Below are positions 1 through 10,593 of a stretch of 64,000 nucleotides of DNA, in pieces. The translations under genes were made by a program, and so were the position numbers. Position 1 is the stretch's first letter. Every line of letters starts with the position of its first letter. The notes beneath the pieces were generated by a model. The model saw only the letters and a program-made list of their open reading frames with translations, was not told the DNA's origin and made no database searches. Origin of the DNA: Turnera subulata. Lineage: Eukaryota > Streptophyta > Magnoliopsida > Malpighiales > Passifloraceae. The DNA lies in NCBI GenBank assembly GCA_028386065.3, contig JAKUCV010003180.1, positions 1-64,000 on the forward strand, read 5' to 3'.

Positions 1-266
1 GCTAGCACTTCAGTCCGGGGAGCTCAAAGCTTGTTTCGTGGGACGATTCCAAGCTATCACGGTTCGTGTGGATACCGTAGAGGAGCAGGTCTTCTTCTTG
101 CTCTTACTGATTCGGTTTCCGGCTTAGGTGAAAGACCCTAACACTACAAGTAAGTAAAATTGTTATACGGTTTACTAGCTTCACATGTGTTCTTGGTTGG
201 TTCCCTTGTCTTCCGCTGCATATATCCGTTTTTATATGAATGTCATATAGCCTAGGGAAACTTACA
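1..266 (+). repeat. 3' part of a copia-type LTR, cut by the window edge
   Basis: The segment ends in CTTACA at 266. Over its length it resembles the right half of the copia-type LTR at 44685-46332: both share the stretch around GTGTGGATACCGTAGAGGAG, a 'TCTTCCGCTGC' / 'TTTCCGCTGC' block and a terminal 'GGAAACTTACA'. No primer-binding site follows the terminus, so this is a solo LTR or the downstream LTR of an element lying left of the window. The TSD cannot be checked because the other end is missing. Confidence 0.75.
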
Positions 267-1105
267 GATGCCTTGTAGATGGGCTTCTTGGACAAATTGG
301 GCTTGATGGGCTCGGACTCGGTCTTCGGGCCTGGGCTCGTTGGGCTTTGACTCGGTCTTCGGTCCCGGGCTCTCCCGGTAGTGGGACCGGCGGGTAGAGT
401 AAATATATCACTCCTCTTTGTCAATGGGATAGTTTTGACGAAAGGAAAAATGTCATGAAGAGAATAATAAAATTATATTTTTAAACAAAATTCAATGTAC
501 CTATATTTTTGCTATTTTAAGATGAGGCTGCCCTCAACATCTCTTAAGCCGGTTGGTTACTCCCCTTTCATCTTTTTGTCTAGTTTGGTATTTATTTTAT
601 AGTATTAGTTGATCTCTTATAAATCTAGAAGGGTCATATCTTCATCTTTCTCTTCTTGAAGACAATAATGGAAAAGTTTTGGATCTTTCCTTAGCTTCTA
701 AATCCAAGAATGTACAAGCAAGAGATGTTGATTTACTCTCCGTTTTATTTCAGTGGCATTGTTATAGGGCTTTTGAGTGAGTTGATGAAGATGAAGAAGG
801 CAGATGGCAGCGGCGTTGTCGGCATTAGTGTGCTGGTGTAAGACATGGTGGATGGAAATAGAATTCATTATGGATGTCTATATTCTTTGGTGAGAAATTT
901 AAAGTGCGCAACACTAGAGTGATTCATTCTACTTATAGATGTGCCCCCACCCACTGCATTAATGCACTTCGGAGAAGAAAATGGTCAATTATGCAAACTC
1001 AAGATCCTATCCCAGTATGCCTTTGTAAGTGCAGTAGAGGCTTGCTGTGTATTTTGGTTGTCTAATGTAAGAATGGTATGTACATGGCATAAGACATGGG
1101 CTTGG
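267..1105. other. Intergenic stretch without recognisable gene
   Basis: Between the copia LTR end and gypsy element B I see only short open frames (under about 110 codons) with no family motif. A G/C-rich patch at about 280-390 repeats 'GACTCGGTCTTCGG'. The rest is AT-rich and shows no RNA gene or terminal repeat that I can recognise. Confidence 0.5.
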
Positions 1106-3051
1106 TGATACACTCAAGCAGGCTTCTAGCACTAATGGTGGTGATGCTGGCGCTATGGTACTTCCACAAGGTTCAATCACAAGAGCTAAGTCAAGGATGA
1201 TCAAGAATCAACTCTTACAACATGTCCAATCTATGATGAATCAAGAGTTACAAGAAGATGCCATGATCAAGCTTGGAGAAGAGCTAAAATAGAAACCCAT
1301 CAATTTGCTATCAATTAAGGAGTAATTGACTCAAGAACGGTGTGGGGCCCAATCGACATCAGCCATGCTTCACTGGCCACGTCGACATATCTAGTTTCTT
1401 TTATTTAATTGAGTTGTCGATTTTTATATAATAAACAATATAATTTTTGACATGTCCTTTTATTTATTATTATGTTGGATCAAGTCCATTATTATTTAGG
1501 TTGATTAATGTGGGCTTAAGTTATTTGGGGTTTTATTGTAAAGGATTTAATTAGTGTCCAAGTCATATGGGCTTAATTAAAATCCTAGTCCATCTAGTAA
1601 TGTTAGGGCAACCACATTAGGGTTAGAAGTCAAAACCTGTTTTGCTGTGGACTTAGTCTTGCCGACCTAGGGGTTAGAGTTAGGGTATTTAAGCTTTCTT
1701 TTTATGCTTATTTTGGTTAGACAAGATTATTGATAATAAAAGTTTCTCTTTGAGAGTTCTTCAAGTTTGAGTGATTCGAACAACCCTTGAGTGCTGATTC
1801 TCTTGGTTTATATTAGGAATTTAGATTTACTAATTAGGTTTATTTAATCTGTGGCGTGATTCTAATTCCTTGGTGCTAATTTCTGTTTCTCTTGCTGATT
1901 AGGGTTACAGGTGTTGGCGCCATCTTGTGTGATTAAAACTTTCTTTTTTCTTTTCTTACTGATTGGAGGAGGAATAAGGGTGATACAACAGAATCCTATA
2001 GTCAGCACTAGAAATCCCCAAATCAGGTTTGTGGTCCCGACCTTTCAATCTCAATCAAACTTGTGAAATTTCCCAACCCTTATTCCTCCCAAATCAGCAT
2101 GAAAGAAACAAGCAATCAACAAATAACATGGTGGTGCCAATTGCCTGAACCCTAATCAGCAAGAGAATAGAAAATCAGCAAAGGAATTAGAATCACAAAA
2201 AAGATTAGTAAACCTAAATAGAAATTCAAATTCCTAGAATAATCCAAGAGAATCAGCACTCTTGTGTAGGTTGAATCACTCAAAACCTGAAGAACTCTCA
2301 AAGAGATATTTTTATTCATAAAACATCTAACCCTAATAACATAGAAAAGAAAGTGTTATATACTACTCCCTAAACAAGCCAAATCGTCACCTAGACTAAC
2401 CCTCGGTTGTCTAAACTAACCTAAAACCCAAGTCAAAATAGGTTTTTTTACTTTTCCAGAATTTTTAGGTTCCGACCTAAATAGACAGTATTTTTAGGTG
2501 CGACTTCAGACTACCCAAATAGACTAGGTTTTAATTTGAGCCCACATGAGTTGGATAATAAATAAAACCTTTACAATAAAATCCAATTAACTTAAGCCCA
2601 CATTAATCAACTAATTAACAATGGACTTGACCCAAGAATAACAAAATAAACTCAAGCCGATTCCATAAGTATTGTTTATATAAAAATCGGCAAAACAAAA
2701 ATAATCAAAGATAGATATGTCGACTTGGTCCAATGGACAGCAACCAAAGTCGACTAGGATTCCTCCAACTCTTGACAGTAGAATAACAGCCTTCAATTTC
2801 AGCTCCCTCTCAAGCTTGATCACAGTATCCTCTTGAAGTTCCGTGTTGATCAAGGCTTGAACATGGTGTAGAAGTTGAGTCCTTAGCATTCTTGATGTCT
2901 TTCTTGTGATTAGACCTTGTGGGAAGGTGATAGCTCCATCACTTGCATCAAAGGGGATGGAGATTGCATTAGTTTGAATGAGATTGAAGGTTGGGACCAC
3001 AATCTGATATGTGGGAATTCTAGTGCTGATTCTAGGATTTCTGCCATATCA
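1106..3051 (+). repeat. 5' LTR of gypsy B, interrupted by a solo LTR
   Basis: The LTR starts TGATACACTCAAGC and ends GCCATATCA. It is split at 1976-1980/2951-2955 (AAGGG duplicated) by the solo LTR. The parts 1106-1980 and 2956-3051 rejoin to match 17512-18482 over their whole length. The first about 190 bp encode the pol C-terminal tail; in this copy the tail frame is open to a TAG at about 1290-1292, unlike in the 3' LTR copy. Confidence 0.93.
1981..2950 (-). repeat. Solo LTR of a related gypsy family, inserted in the LTR of B
   Basis: Read on the minus strand it starts TGATGCAAGTGATGG and ends in TGTATCA (plus-strand ends TGATACAACAG ... CTTGCATCA). The 5-bp TSD AAGGG lies at 1976-1980 and 2951-2955. 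The uninterrupted target is preserved in the 3' LTR of B near 18375-18395. No internal region remains, which is the product of LTR-LTR recombination. An open minus-strand frame at the U3 end carries the pol-tail signature (GLITRKTSR, then LLHHVQALINTELQED), showing that this family also codes its pol C terminus in the LTR. Confidence 0.93.
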
Positions 3052-3193
3052 TCTTTTGATAGTGGAGCTGAGGTTTTCAATCAATCATATCATTTGTTTT
3101 TTTTTCTATCCATTGTGTTCTCTTTCAATTCCTGGCCTTTGATTCAGTAAATTAGATTCAATTACTTATGTCCCCTGTGTTTCTGTGTTAGTC

Positions 3194-3231
<38 letters not shown>

Positions 3232-3485
3232 TTGTCGGATTTAATTCTGTTATTGTCTACATAAATATATATATATAAAAAAGAGCAAGTCGATTGTGGG
3301 GATTTGTTGTCGGAATTGAAGTTTTGGTTGTTTGGATTGCAAGTATTGTTTCTTGCAGGTGGCCGAATTGATTGGTTGATTGAAACTTGAAAGGAGTTAT
3401 TTTGCGTGTGGAGTTATCGCAATTCGTATAGCAGACTGCTATACAAAGTTATTTGAGAATTCCTTGTCGATGATTTGTGTAGGAG
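3052..3485 (+). other. Untranslated leader of gypsy B, left part, with an AT microsatellite
   Basis: T-rich leader with a pure AT repeat at 3197-3227 and a second short (AT)n near 3266-3277. The leader resumes at 12296 after element A and reaches the gag start at 12816. No coding sequence. Confidence 0.75.
3057..3073 (+). promoter_or_regulatory. Primer-binding site of gypsy B (degenerate)
   Basis: TGATAGTGGAGCTGAGG starts five bases after the 5' LTR end. The intact family version is TGGTAGCGGAGC. It resembles the initiator-Met tRNA site (TGGTATCAGAGC) used by many plant LTR elements. The changes are consistent with decay by transitions. Confidence 0.7.
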
Positions 3486-4359
3486 TGATACGGAAACACT
3501 ACCAGAACAAAGCTAGATAACACCTCCAAATCAATCAAAGTCTCCAAAATCAGCAACCAATTCAACCAAATTAGGGTTTCAGCAAATACCTCTATCACCT
3601 CAAAACAAAACAAAGTTGTTAAGCAACAATAGAGTAATAAAAGCTAGGAATCTTAAATACGCCACAAGCAAATCAATCACTTGATAAGTAAACACAATCC
3701 CTTAAATAAACAAGAAGAAATCAATTCTACTTGCAATTAACCAAGGTAATAAAAACCTTAAACTTTATTATCAAATAGAAAGAATAATATGTGTTATAAA
3801 AAGAACCCTAAAGACCCTATATATAGGCACCCAAAGTCGGCCACAAGCTAACTTTTGCCGACTTGGAGTTTGTCTCCTAACTCCTTGGCCAAGTCGGCCA
3901 CACACCTCCTAGTTGGATGAGGTTTGACTTTTAATCCAACAACATATTGGACTAATTAAACCCAACTAAATAACTAAAAACACATAATTGTTCATGACCC
4001 AAATAAAAATAATAACCCAAATAAAATAAAGACCCTAGCCGAAATTTATTAATTGTTTTTATATGATAAAATCGGCATTTATTTAGCAAAATAAAATGGA
4101 TATGTCGACATGGGGCCCACCTGCTCCAGTCGACTAGGCTTCCTCTCCAATGACAGAGACACATGTTGGTTTCTTCTTGTACTCTTCTCCAAGCTTGATC
4201 ATCATGTCTTCTTGCAATTCTTGATTAATCAAAGCTTGAACAAAATGTAACATGTGATTCTTAATCATCTTCAATCGAGCCCGTATGAATGGTCCTTGAG
4301 GCAAGCTAATGGAGCCATCTCCTTCATCAGCTCCACTTGGTGCTTGCTTGCTTGCATCA
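3486..4359 (-). repeat. 3' LTR of gypsy A
   Basis: 874 bp with plus-strand ends TGATACGG ... GCATCA. It contains the last about 75 codons of the pol frame, which stops at 4134. The TSD copy AGGAG lies directly to its left. Confidence 0.95.
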
Positions 4360-5051
4360 TTCCCTCCCTCCTCAAAAGGATTTGCCCTCGAATCTAAACC
4401 TACAGTGTCAAAGGGAGAAAAATCAGCAACATTGAAAGTAGCACTCAGAGCATACTCACCAGGTAGATCTATCTTATAAGCATTGTCATTGATGCGCTCC
4501 AACACTTGAAAAGGACCATCCCCTCGCGGATCCAACTTAGATTTCCTGTGATGAGGAAACCTCTCCTGCCTAAAGTGCACCCAAACCCAATCTTTAGGTT
4601 CAAACTTAACAAGCTTGCGTCCACGATTAGCTCTTTGTGCCACTTTAGTGTTCTTCTCCTCAATGTGCTTTCGAGCCTTCTCATGAATAGTCTTAACCAA
4701 CTTAGCTATTTGATGCCCATCTACATTAACAATCTCTTTCAAAGGTAAAGGCAACAAATCCAAAAGGGTTAGTGGATTAAAACCATACACAATCTCAAAC
4801 GGAGAATAACCTGTAGAAGAATGAATGCTCCTATTATAAGCAAACTCAATCAATGGCAAACAATCTTCCCAAGTTTTCAAGTTTTTGCCCACAACAGCAC
4901 GCAATAAAGATCCTAAAGTTCTATTAACCACTTTAGTTTGACCATCAGTTTGAGGATGACAAGTAGTAGAAAACAACAACTTGGTCCCTAACTTTCTCCA
5001 TAAAACTCGCCAAAAGTGACTCAAGAACTTAGTATCCCTATAAGAAACAAT
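4134..5051 (-). pseudogene. Gypsy A integrase, C-terminal half, plus LTR-encoded pol tail
   Basis: Continuation of the integrase downstream of the MULE. The DDE-core motif [15 protein letters not shown] and the stretch [20 protein letters not shown] are clear, followed by the basic C-terminal region ([13 protein letters not shown]) and DSRANPFEEGGND at the polypurine tract. The frame continues into the 3' LTR for about 75 residues with GPFIRARLK and a helical Q/E/L-rich stretch, ending at 4134. No chromodomain is evident. The wording of these motifs reminds me of CRM-type chromoviruses, but that assignment is unverified. The piece is not translatable as part of pol because of the upstream stops and the MULE. 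Confidence 0.9.
4360..4373 (-). promoter_or_regulatory. Polypurine tract of gypsy A
   Basis: On the minus strand GAGGAGGGAGGGAA abuts the 3' LTR. It is the plus-strand primer for reverse transcription and at the same time encodes pol residues EEGGN. The same tract is found in B, C and the non-autonomous array. Confidence 0.85.
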
Positions 5052-5390
5052 GGCTAAAATGCATGTTTGGTCACTGAACTCGACCCCAATTTTGATTTTG
5101 GTCACTTCCCAGAACTTTGCTGGATTTTGGTCACTGGACAACTTGAAATTGCACGATGTTAGTCACGTCGGCTTAGTGGGACCCGATTCTTACACATGGC
5201 GTATTGTAATTGGGGACACATTAGGTTGTAGGTCCCACTTACCCATGCCCAGCCCAAGAGACCCGGATCCAGCAAAAAATGACCCATTGGTCCTTATATG
5301 AAATTAAAAATTGTTTTCTATTTTTAATTTTATATATTAGCTGGTTGAACCAATTTTTTTCCGGTTCACTCAATTCATGCATTTTACCCA
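5052..5390 (+). repeat. Left TIR of the MULE
   Basis: Begins GGCTAAAATGCATGTTTGG and is the inverted partner of 6294-6636. It includes the block around TTGGGACAC/CCCATGCCCAGCCCAAGAG and ends near GCATTTTACCCA. Confidence 0.88.
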
Positions 5391-6293
5391 AATTTCTTCT
5401 TCTTCTTTTCTTTCTTTTTTCCTTTCTCTATGACCACCACCAAATTATTTTCCGTTTTTGTTTCCATTGATTATGTTGGTGGAAGAAAAGAACAGGAAGT
5501 TACTCAAGCTAACAATCAATATTTCCTTTCTTTCTTCCCCATCGGCCCCTCACAAAACATCACATGCTTCCTCTTCCTCACACAATAAAACCACTAATCC
5601 CTGTGCCGCCCCTGCTCGCACGCCCATTGCCGCCTGACGTCGCCGCCCTCCACTACCATCTGCTTCCTTCCTTACCGCCGCCCGATCTCCCTCCTACTCT
5701 CCTATCTCCATCTCTTCCCCTCCAATCCCTCACGAACAAACCGGGTTCAACAACCATCAACAACAAAACCAAGTAGGAGTCAAGCAGAAAATCAAGCAAC
5801 AACGGAGCATGGAAGTTTGAAAATCAACAAACCATACAAACTAGACCTTTGAAGTCTGTGCAATCTGAACTTGTGTGTTCAACAACAGCAAGGAAACAAA
5901 CAATTAAAAGGGAAGTTCCCGGAGGAGGGGAGAAAGAGTCCGTCGCCGATAACACAAAGAGGGAGGTTCCCCTCCCTACCCGCTGTCGTGAACGTTGTCG
6001 TGGTGAGAAGAACTGCTCGCCGGAGCCGAGGAGCCACATCCTCAGATCCTATTAGATCCCAGCCGAATCCGCCCACACCCGTCAAAATCTTCCCTCGCTG
6101 TTCGCAGGCACACCTATGCTGGAGCCAAAGCCGCTGTCGCGCTTGGCGTTGCTCACCGGAGCCAAAGCCGCCATCCTGCTTGACACTTTTCTTCTTCTTC
6201 TTCTTAATTTTTTTTCTTTTCAATTTGGTGATGCTCTTGGTGTCTCTGGAGAGAGGAAAAGAAAAAAAAAAAGAAAAGAAGGATGAGAAGTAT
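5391..6293. other. Internal region of the MULE, possible captured sequence
   Basis: Pyrimidine-rich left part, then a C/G-rich stretch (5560-6180) with proline-rich open frames up to about 140 codons on both strands, then T-rich sequence. The base composition differs from both the TIRs and the host retrotransposon, as expected for sequence captured by a Pack-MULE. I recognise no protein family, so capture is an inference only. Confidence 0.45.
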
Positions 6294-6636
6294 GGGTAAA
6301 ATACATGAATTGAGTGAACCAGTACAAAAATTGGTTGAACCAGCTACTATATAAAATTTAAAAATAGAAACAATTAATTTTTAATTTCATATATGGACCA
6401 ACGGGTCATTTTTTGCCGGATCCGAGTCTCTTGGGCTAGGCATGGGAGAGTGGGACCCACAACCTAATGTGTCCCCAATTACATTATGCAATGTGTAAAA
6501 ATCGAGCCCCGCTAAGCAAACGTGACTAACATCGTGCAAATTTAAGTTGTCCAGTGACCAAAATCCAGCAAAGTTCCGGGAAGTGACCAAAATCAAAATT
6601 GGGGCCGAGTTCAGTGACCAAATATGCATTTTAGCC
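6294..6636 (-). repeat. Right TIR of the MULE
   Basis: Inverted copy of 5052-5390, ending in plus-strand ATGCATTTTAGCC at 6636, with the TSD copy directly after it. Confidence 0.88.
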
Positions 6637-7362
6637 AGAAACAATTGTCCTAGGAATGCCATGCAAACGAACTACATCCCTAAAGAACAAATCAGCAACA
6701 TGTGAAGCATCATCAGTTTTATGACAAGCAATAAAATGAGCCATTTTACTAAACCTATCAACAACAACAAAAATGCTATCACGACCCTTCCTTGTCCTAG
6801 GCAAACCAACCACAAAATCCATAGAAAAATCAGTCCAAGGAACATCAGGAACAGGTAAAGGAGTGTACAACCCATGAGGTTGCAGCCTAGATTTGGCATG
6901 TCGACATGTGACACACTCATTACAAACCTGCTCAACATTCTTCTTCATATTAGGCCAATAAAAGTGTTCCTGCAGAATGTCAAGGGTTTTAGCAATACCA
7001 AAGTGACCCATCAAGCCACCATCTTGAGATTCCCTAACCAAAAGCTCACGCATAGAACAAATAGGAATACAAAGTTTATTCTCACGAAATAGATACCCAT
7101 TATCTCTATAAAACTTTTGAGAACCAGATTGTTCACATGCGTCATACACATTAGCAAATGCAGGATCAGATTTATACAAATCCTTAATATAATCAAATCC
7201 AATCAACTTAGAACTAAGAGAAGAGATTAGAGCATACCTCCTAGATAATGCATCAGCAACTACATTATCCTTACCTTGCTTATAGCGCACCACATAAGGG
7301 AATGTCTCAATGAACTCCAGCCACTTGGCATGCCTCTTATTCAGCTTACCTTGCCCTTTCAA
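6637..7362 (-). pseudogene. Gypsy A RNase H end and integrase N-terminal half
   Basis: Minus-strand pol segment. It begins after a TAA (7363-7365) within the ESLKxLKGQG motif of the RNase H-like domain, then includes [26 protein letters not shown]. The integrase zinc-binding region follows: H..H in [19 protein letters not shown] and C..C in [11 protein letters not shown]. Then comes the start of the catalytic core ([29 protein letters not shown]). It stops at the MULE, inside the IVSDRD motif that carries the second catalytic aspartate; that residue reads as tyrosine on the far side of the insertion. Confidence 0.92.
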
Positions 7363-8370
7363 TTACTTCAAGCTTTCATGATCAGTGTGGATCACGAATT
7401 CCTTAGGCCACAGGTAATGCTGCCATGTTTGTAGTGCTCTCACCAATGCATAAAGCTCCATGTCATAGGTAAAGTAATTGAGTTGAGCTCCCTTCAGCTT
7501 CTCACTAAAGTAAGCAATAGGTTTCTTCTCCTGCAAAAGAACAGCACCTATACCTATACCAGAGGCATCACACTCAATCTCAAAAGTAGAATCAAAGTTA
7601 GGTAATTTAAGAATAGGAGCAGAACATAATTTCTCTTTCAAAGTTGCAAACGCCTACGCCTGTGCATCACCCCACTTAAATCCGACTTGCTTTTTAACAA
7701 TATCATTCAATGGTCCAGCAATGGTACTAAAATCCTTCACAAACCTTGTATAAAAACTAACAAGTCCATGAAAAGATCTTACCTCAGAGATAGTAGTAGG
7801 CGTGGGCCACCCCTTACTGGCTTTCACCTTCTCTTGATCAACTTCTATCCCATTAGCACTAACAACATAACCAAGAAAGACAACACGATCCATGCAGAAT
7901 GTACACTTCTTAAGCTTAGCAAATAACTTTTCTACTCTAAGCGCATCCAATACTAGCCTAAGATGTTCCATATGCTCATCAACACTCTTGTTATAGATTA
8001 GAATATCATCAAAGTACACAACAACAAACTTTCCAATAAAATGGCGCAAGATATGATTCATTAAACGCATAAAAGTACTAGGTACATTAGTTAAACCAAA
8101 AGGCATTACCAACCATTCATCATGTAATTCATCAAGCATATCATCTAACCTAGGAATAGGATGGCGATACTTTACCATTATTTTATTAACGGCGCGACAA
8201 TCAACACACATGCGCCATGTTCCCTCTTTCTTTGGCACTAGAATCACAGGTACAGCACAAAGAGAGAGGCTCTCACGAATCAGCCCCTTAGACAACAAGT
8301 CCTCGACTTGTGTTTGTATCTCCTTTGTCTCCTCCGGACTGGCCCTATATGCTGGCCGGTTAGGAATTTA
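7363..8370 (-). pseudogene. Gypsy A reverse transcriptase and RNase H, with an in-frame deletion
   Basis: The RT region shows [19 protein letters not shown], the palm motif YFDDILIY, and the RNase H-like core with [19 protein letters not shown]. Nonsense codons lie at 8368-8370 (Q position of [13 protein letters not shown]), 7654-7656 and 7363-7365. Between LDDMLDELH and [10 protein letters not shown] about 40 residues are missing compared with element D. The missing block holds the (F)SKIDLxSGYHQ motif with the first catalytic aspartate. The deletion keeps the frame. RT could therefore not work even without the stops. Confidence 0.92.
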
Positions 8371-9372
8371 AGCACCGGGAATGAAGTCAATTTGATGCTC
8401 AATGCCCCTTAAAGGTGGCAACTCCCTCAGTAATTCCTCCGGAAAGACATCCACATAATCCTGCAAAAGAGAAACAATACAACTAGGCAATTCGGGGTTA
8501 AGGTCAGCTTGATTAAAATAAGCACCCTTGAATAAGAGTACTAACACTCCCCTCTTTTCTTCACAAGCTACTCTCAACTCTTTCATAGATGCATAGAAGT
8601 TTTGTTTCTTCCTTCCCTCTTTTTTTCTCTCTTTGGTGTCGACAACACCCTCTCCTTTTTCTCTCTCTTTTTCTTTCTTTTCCTCTCCTTTTGTATGACT
8701 TTCAGTCATCCTCTCTTTCTCACCATTGGAAGCCAATTCGGCATCCTTCTTCTTTTGCCATTCCTCCACACTCCTCTTCATATGCATTTGATCATGATAC
8801 ACTTCTTGTGGAGTCAATGGAGCAAGTAACACCTTCCTATCTCCCATAGTGAATGAGTACCTATTTTTGAATCTATCATGCACAATTCTCCTATCATATT
8901 GCCATGGTCTCCCTAGCAAGATATGACTTGCCTGCATAGGTACAACATCACATAAAATCGAATCAGAATATTTTCCAATAGAGAATAAAAGAAGAACCTG
9001 CTTGTTCACTTTAACTTCTCCCATGTCATTCAGCCATTGTAGCTTGTAGGGTTTAGGATTTCTTTGCCATTCCATCCCCATACGTTCCACCAACATAGAG
9101 CTTACTACATTAGTGCAGCTTCCTCCTTCAATGATCAAGCTACAAACCTTATCATTAACCAAACACCTAGTATGGAAAATATTCTCTCTTTGCTCGATCT
9201 CATCTTCCTTTGCTTGAGCATTCAAAACTCTCCTCGTGACAAATAGCTCTCTTCCCCGAAAGCTTTCTTCGGCCTCTACATTAAATTCGGCACCTATATC
9301 CTCCAACTCGGGCATATCATTTAGAGCAGGGTCGGTTTCTTCCTCCTCCTCATCAGAGAAGAACTCGCCACC
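8371..9372 (-). pseudogene. Gypsy A protease region
   Basis: Retropepsin-like part of gag-pol, between the gag zinc knuckle and RT. It contains ENIFHTRCLVNDKVCSLII followed by EGGSCTNV. The family active site is D-S-G, as seen in element D (IIDSGSCANV), so both the catalytic aspartate and the serine are replaced here. A charged K/E-rich linker and the LPPLRGIEHQIDFIPGA motif lead into RT. An upstream TGA at 9373-9375, most simply a TGG to TGA change, separates it from gag. Confidence 0.88.
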
Positions 9373-10593
9373 TCAAGCAATTATCACCCTTTTATTTGGA
9401 CATTGCGATGCAATATGTCCAAGCCCTAAACACTTGAAGCATTTGATTTGCCTTGTAGGGGTAGTGGAGTTTGGCTTGTAGGATGTAGAGGAACTCGTCT
9501 TGGATGTAGTTGGGGGTGTCTTGAAATCGGCAACCCTAGACTTCTCCTCTCTTGGCTTCTCTTGTTGCCTCCCATCCTTCACAGTCCACCTTGAATTCCA
9601 ATTTGATGAATAAGAATAAGAACTCCTCGGAACCTTTTCCTTCAATTGCTTCTCTATTTTGATGGCCGTTGATAACATATCTTCCATCTCTAAATAAGTT
9701 TGCAAATCGACAAGGTGAGCAACTTCCCTGTTCATTCCAGCAAGGAATCTTGCCATAGTGGTCTCCCTATCCTCATCAATGTTTGCTCGAATCATTATCT
9801 TCTCCATCTCCTTGTAATACTCTTCAATGCTCCTAGATCCTTGGTGAAATGCTTGGAATCTTTGATGCAACTCCTTATAGTATGATCGGGGAACAAACCT
9901 CTTCCTTAGGATCCTCTTCAACTCCAACCAAATATCAATAGGATCCTCCCCAAGGCGCAACCTATCACCTTTAATTTTTTCCCACCAAACCAACGCATAA
10001 TCAGTAAACTCAACCACAACTAATCGTACCTTCTTTTCTTCAGAATAATTGTGGCAAGCAAAGATTAATTCCACTCTCTTCTCCCATTCGAGATAGACTT
10101 CAGGATCCTCCTTTCCTTGGAAAGAAGGAATTTTAAGCTTGATGCTCCTAAGATCATTATCTCCACGATCTCTTCGGTCATCCCTCTCACGCCTACCATG
10201 TCTACCATGCTCTCGCTCTTCTTCATCATCTCCATCATATAATCGACCTCTTCTTGGCGGTGGTAGGTGAACTCCTCATCTCCTAAGCGGTGGGGGAAGA
10301 TGGCGCACTCTTGCAGCAGCAGGACGGTTATCGTCCTCAGCATCATCATCAACATCTCGGGGCTCCTCCCTAGCTTGTTGATTGCGTGGGGGTTGGTCAA
10401 CGGGTGCTTCCTCTCTTGGCGCCACCCTTGCAGTAGAAAGCTCTTGAATGGATTGTGCTTGTTGATCCATTCTAGCGCTCAGCTCCTATTTCATCTCAGC
10501 AAAACGAGCATCTATTTGCTTAAAGAACCTCTCCAACACCTCCATAGATGCGGGCGTCTCCTCACTAGTATTGCTTCCGCCTGATCCAACCAT
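9373..10593 (-). pseudogene. Gypsy A gag
   Basis: The start ATG is at 10593-10591, preceded by a leader with a splice-acceptor-like TTGTAGG. The capsid region includes the family motifs DPEVYLEWEKRVELIF, YALVWWEKI, RFVPRSYYKELHQR and ARFLAGMNREVAHLVDLQ. The CCHC zinc knuckle CFKCLGLGHIASQC lies at about 9400-9441. Nonsense codons are at 10486-10488 (TAG) and 10276-10278 (CGA to TGA type). The frame is otherwise continuous into the protease region, so gag and pol form one polyprotein. Confidence 0.9.

Larger units (their letters stand above)
5052..6636. mobile_element. Non-autonomous Mutator-like element (MULE) with long terminal inverted repeats
   Basis: 1585 bp flanked by a perfect 9-bp duplication AGAAACAAT (5043-5051 and 6637-6645). 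The ends are inverted repeats starting GGCTAAAATGCATGTTTGG, and the inverted similarity extends about 340 bp (5052-5390 against 6294-6636). A 9-bp TSD with long TIRs is diagnostic of the Mutator superfamily. No transposase is present. The internal about 900 bp is C-rich and coding-like but I recognise no gene. It interrupts the integrase of gypsy A, so it is younger than A. Confidence 0.93.

Noticed and set aside
3193..3227. AT repeat as a possible regulatory TATA cluster
   Set aside because: A pure (AT)n microsatellite in a retrotransposon leader. Slippage is the simplest explanation.
5849..6299. Basic frames inside the MULE (68 to 142 codons on both strands)
   Set aside because: Overlapping frames on both strands in C/G-rich DNA with no recognisable domain. 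Noted only as possible captured sequence.
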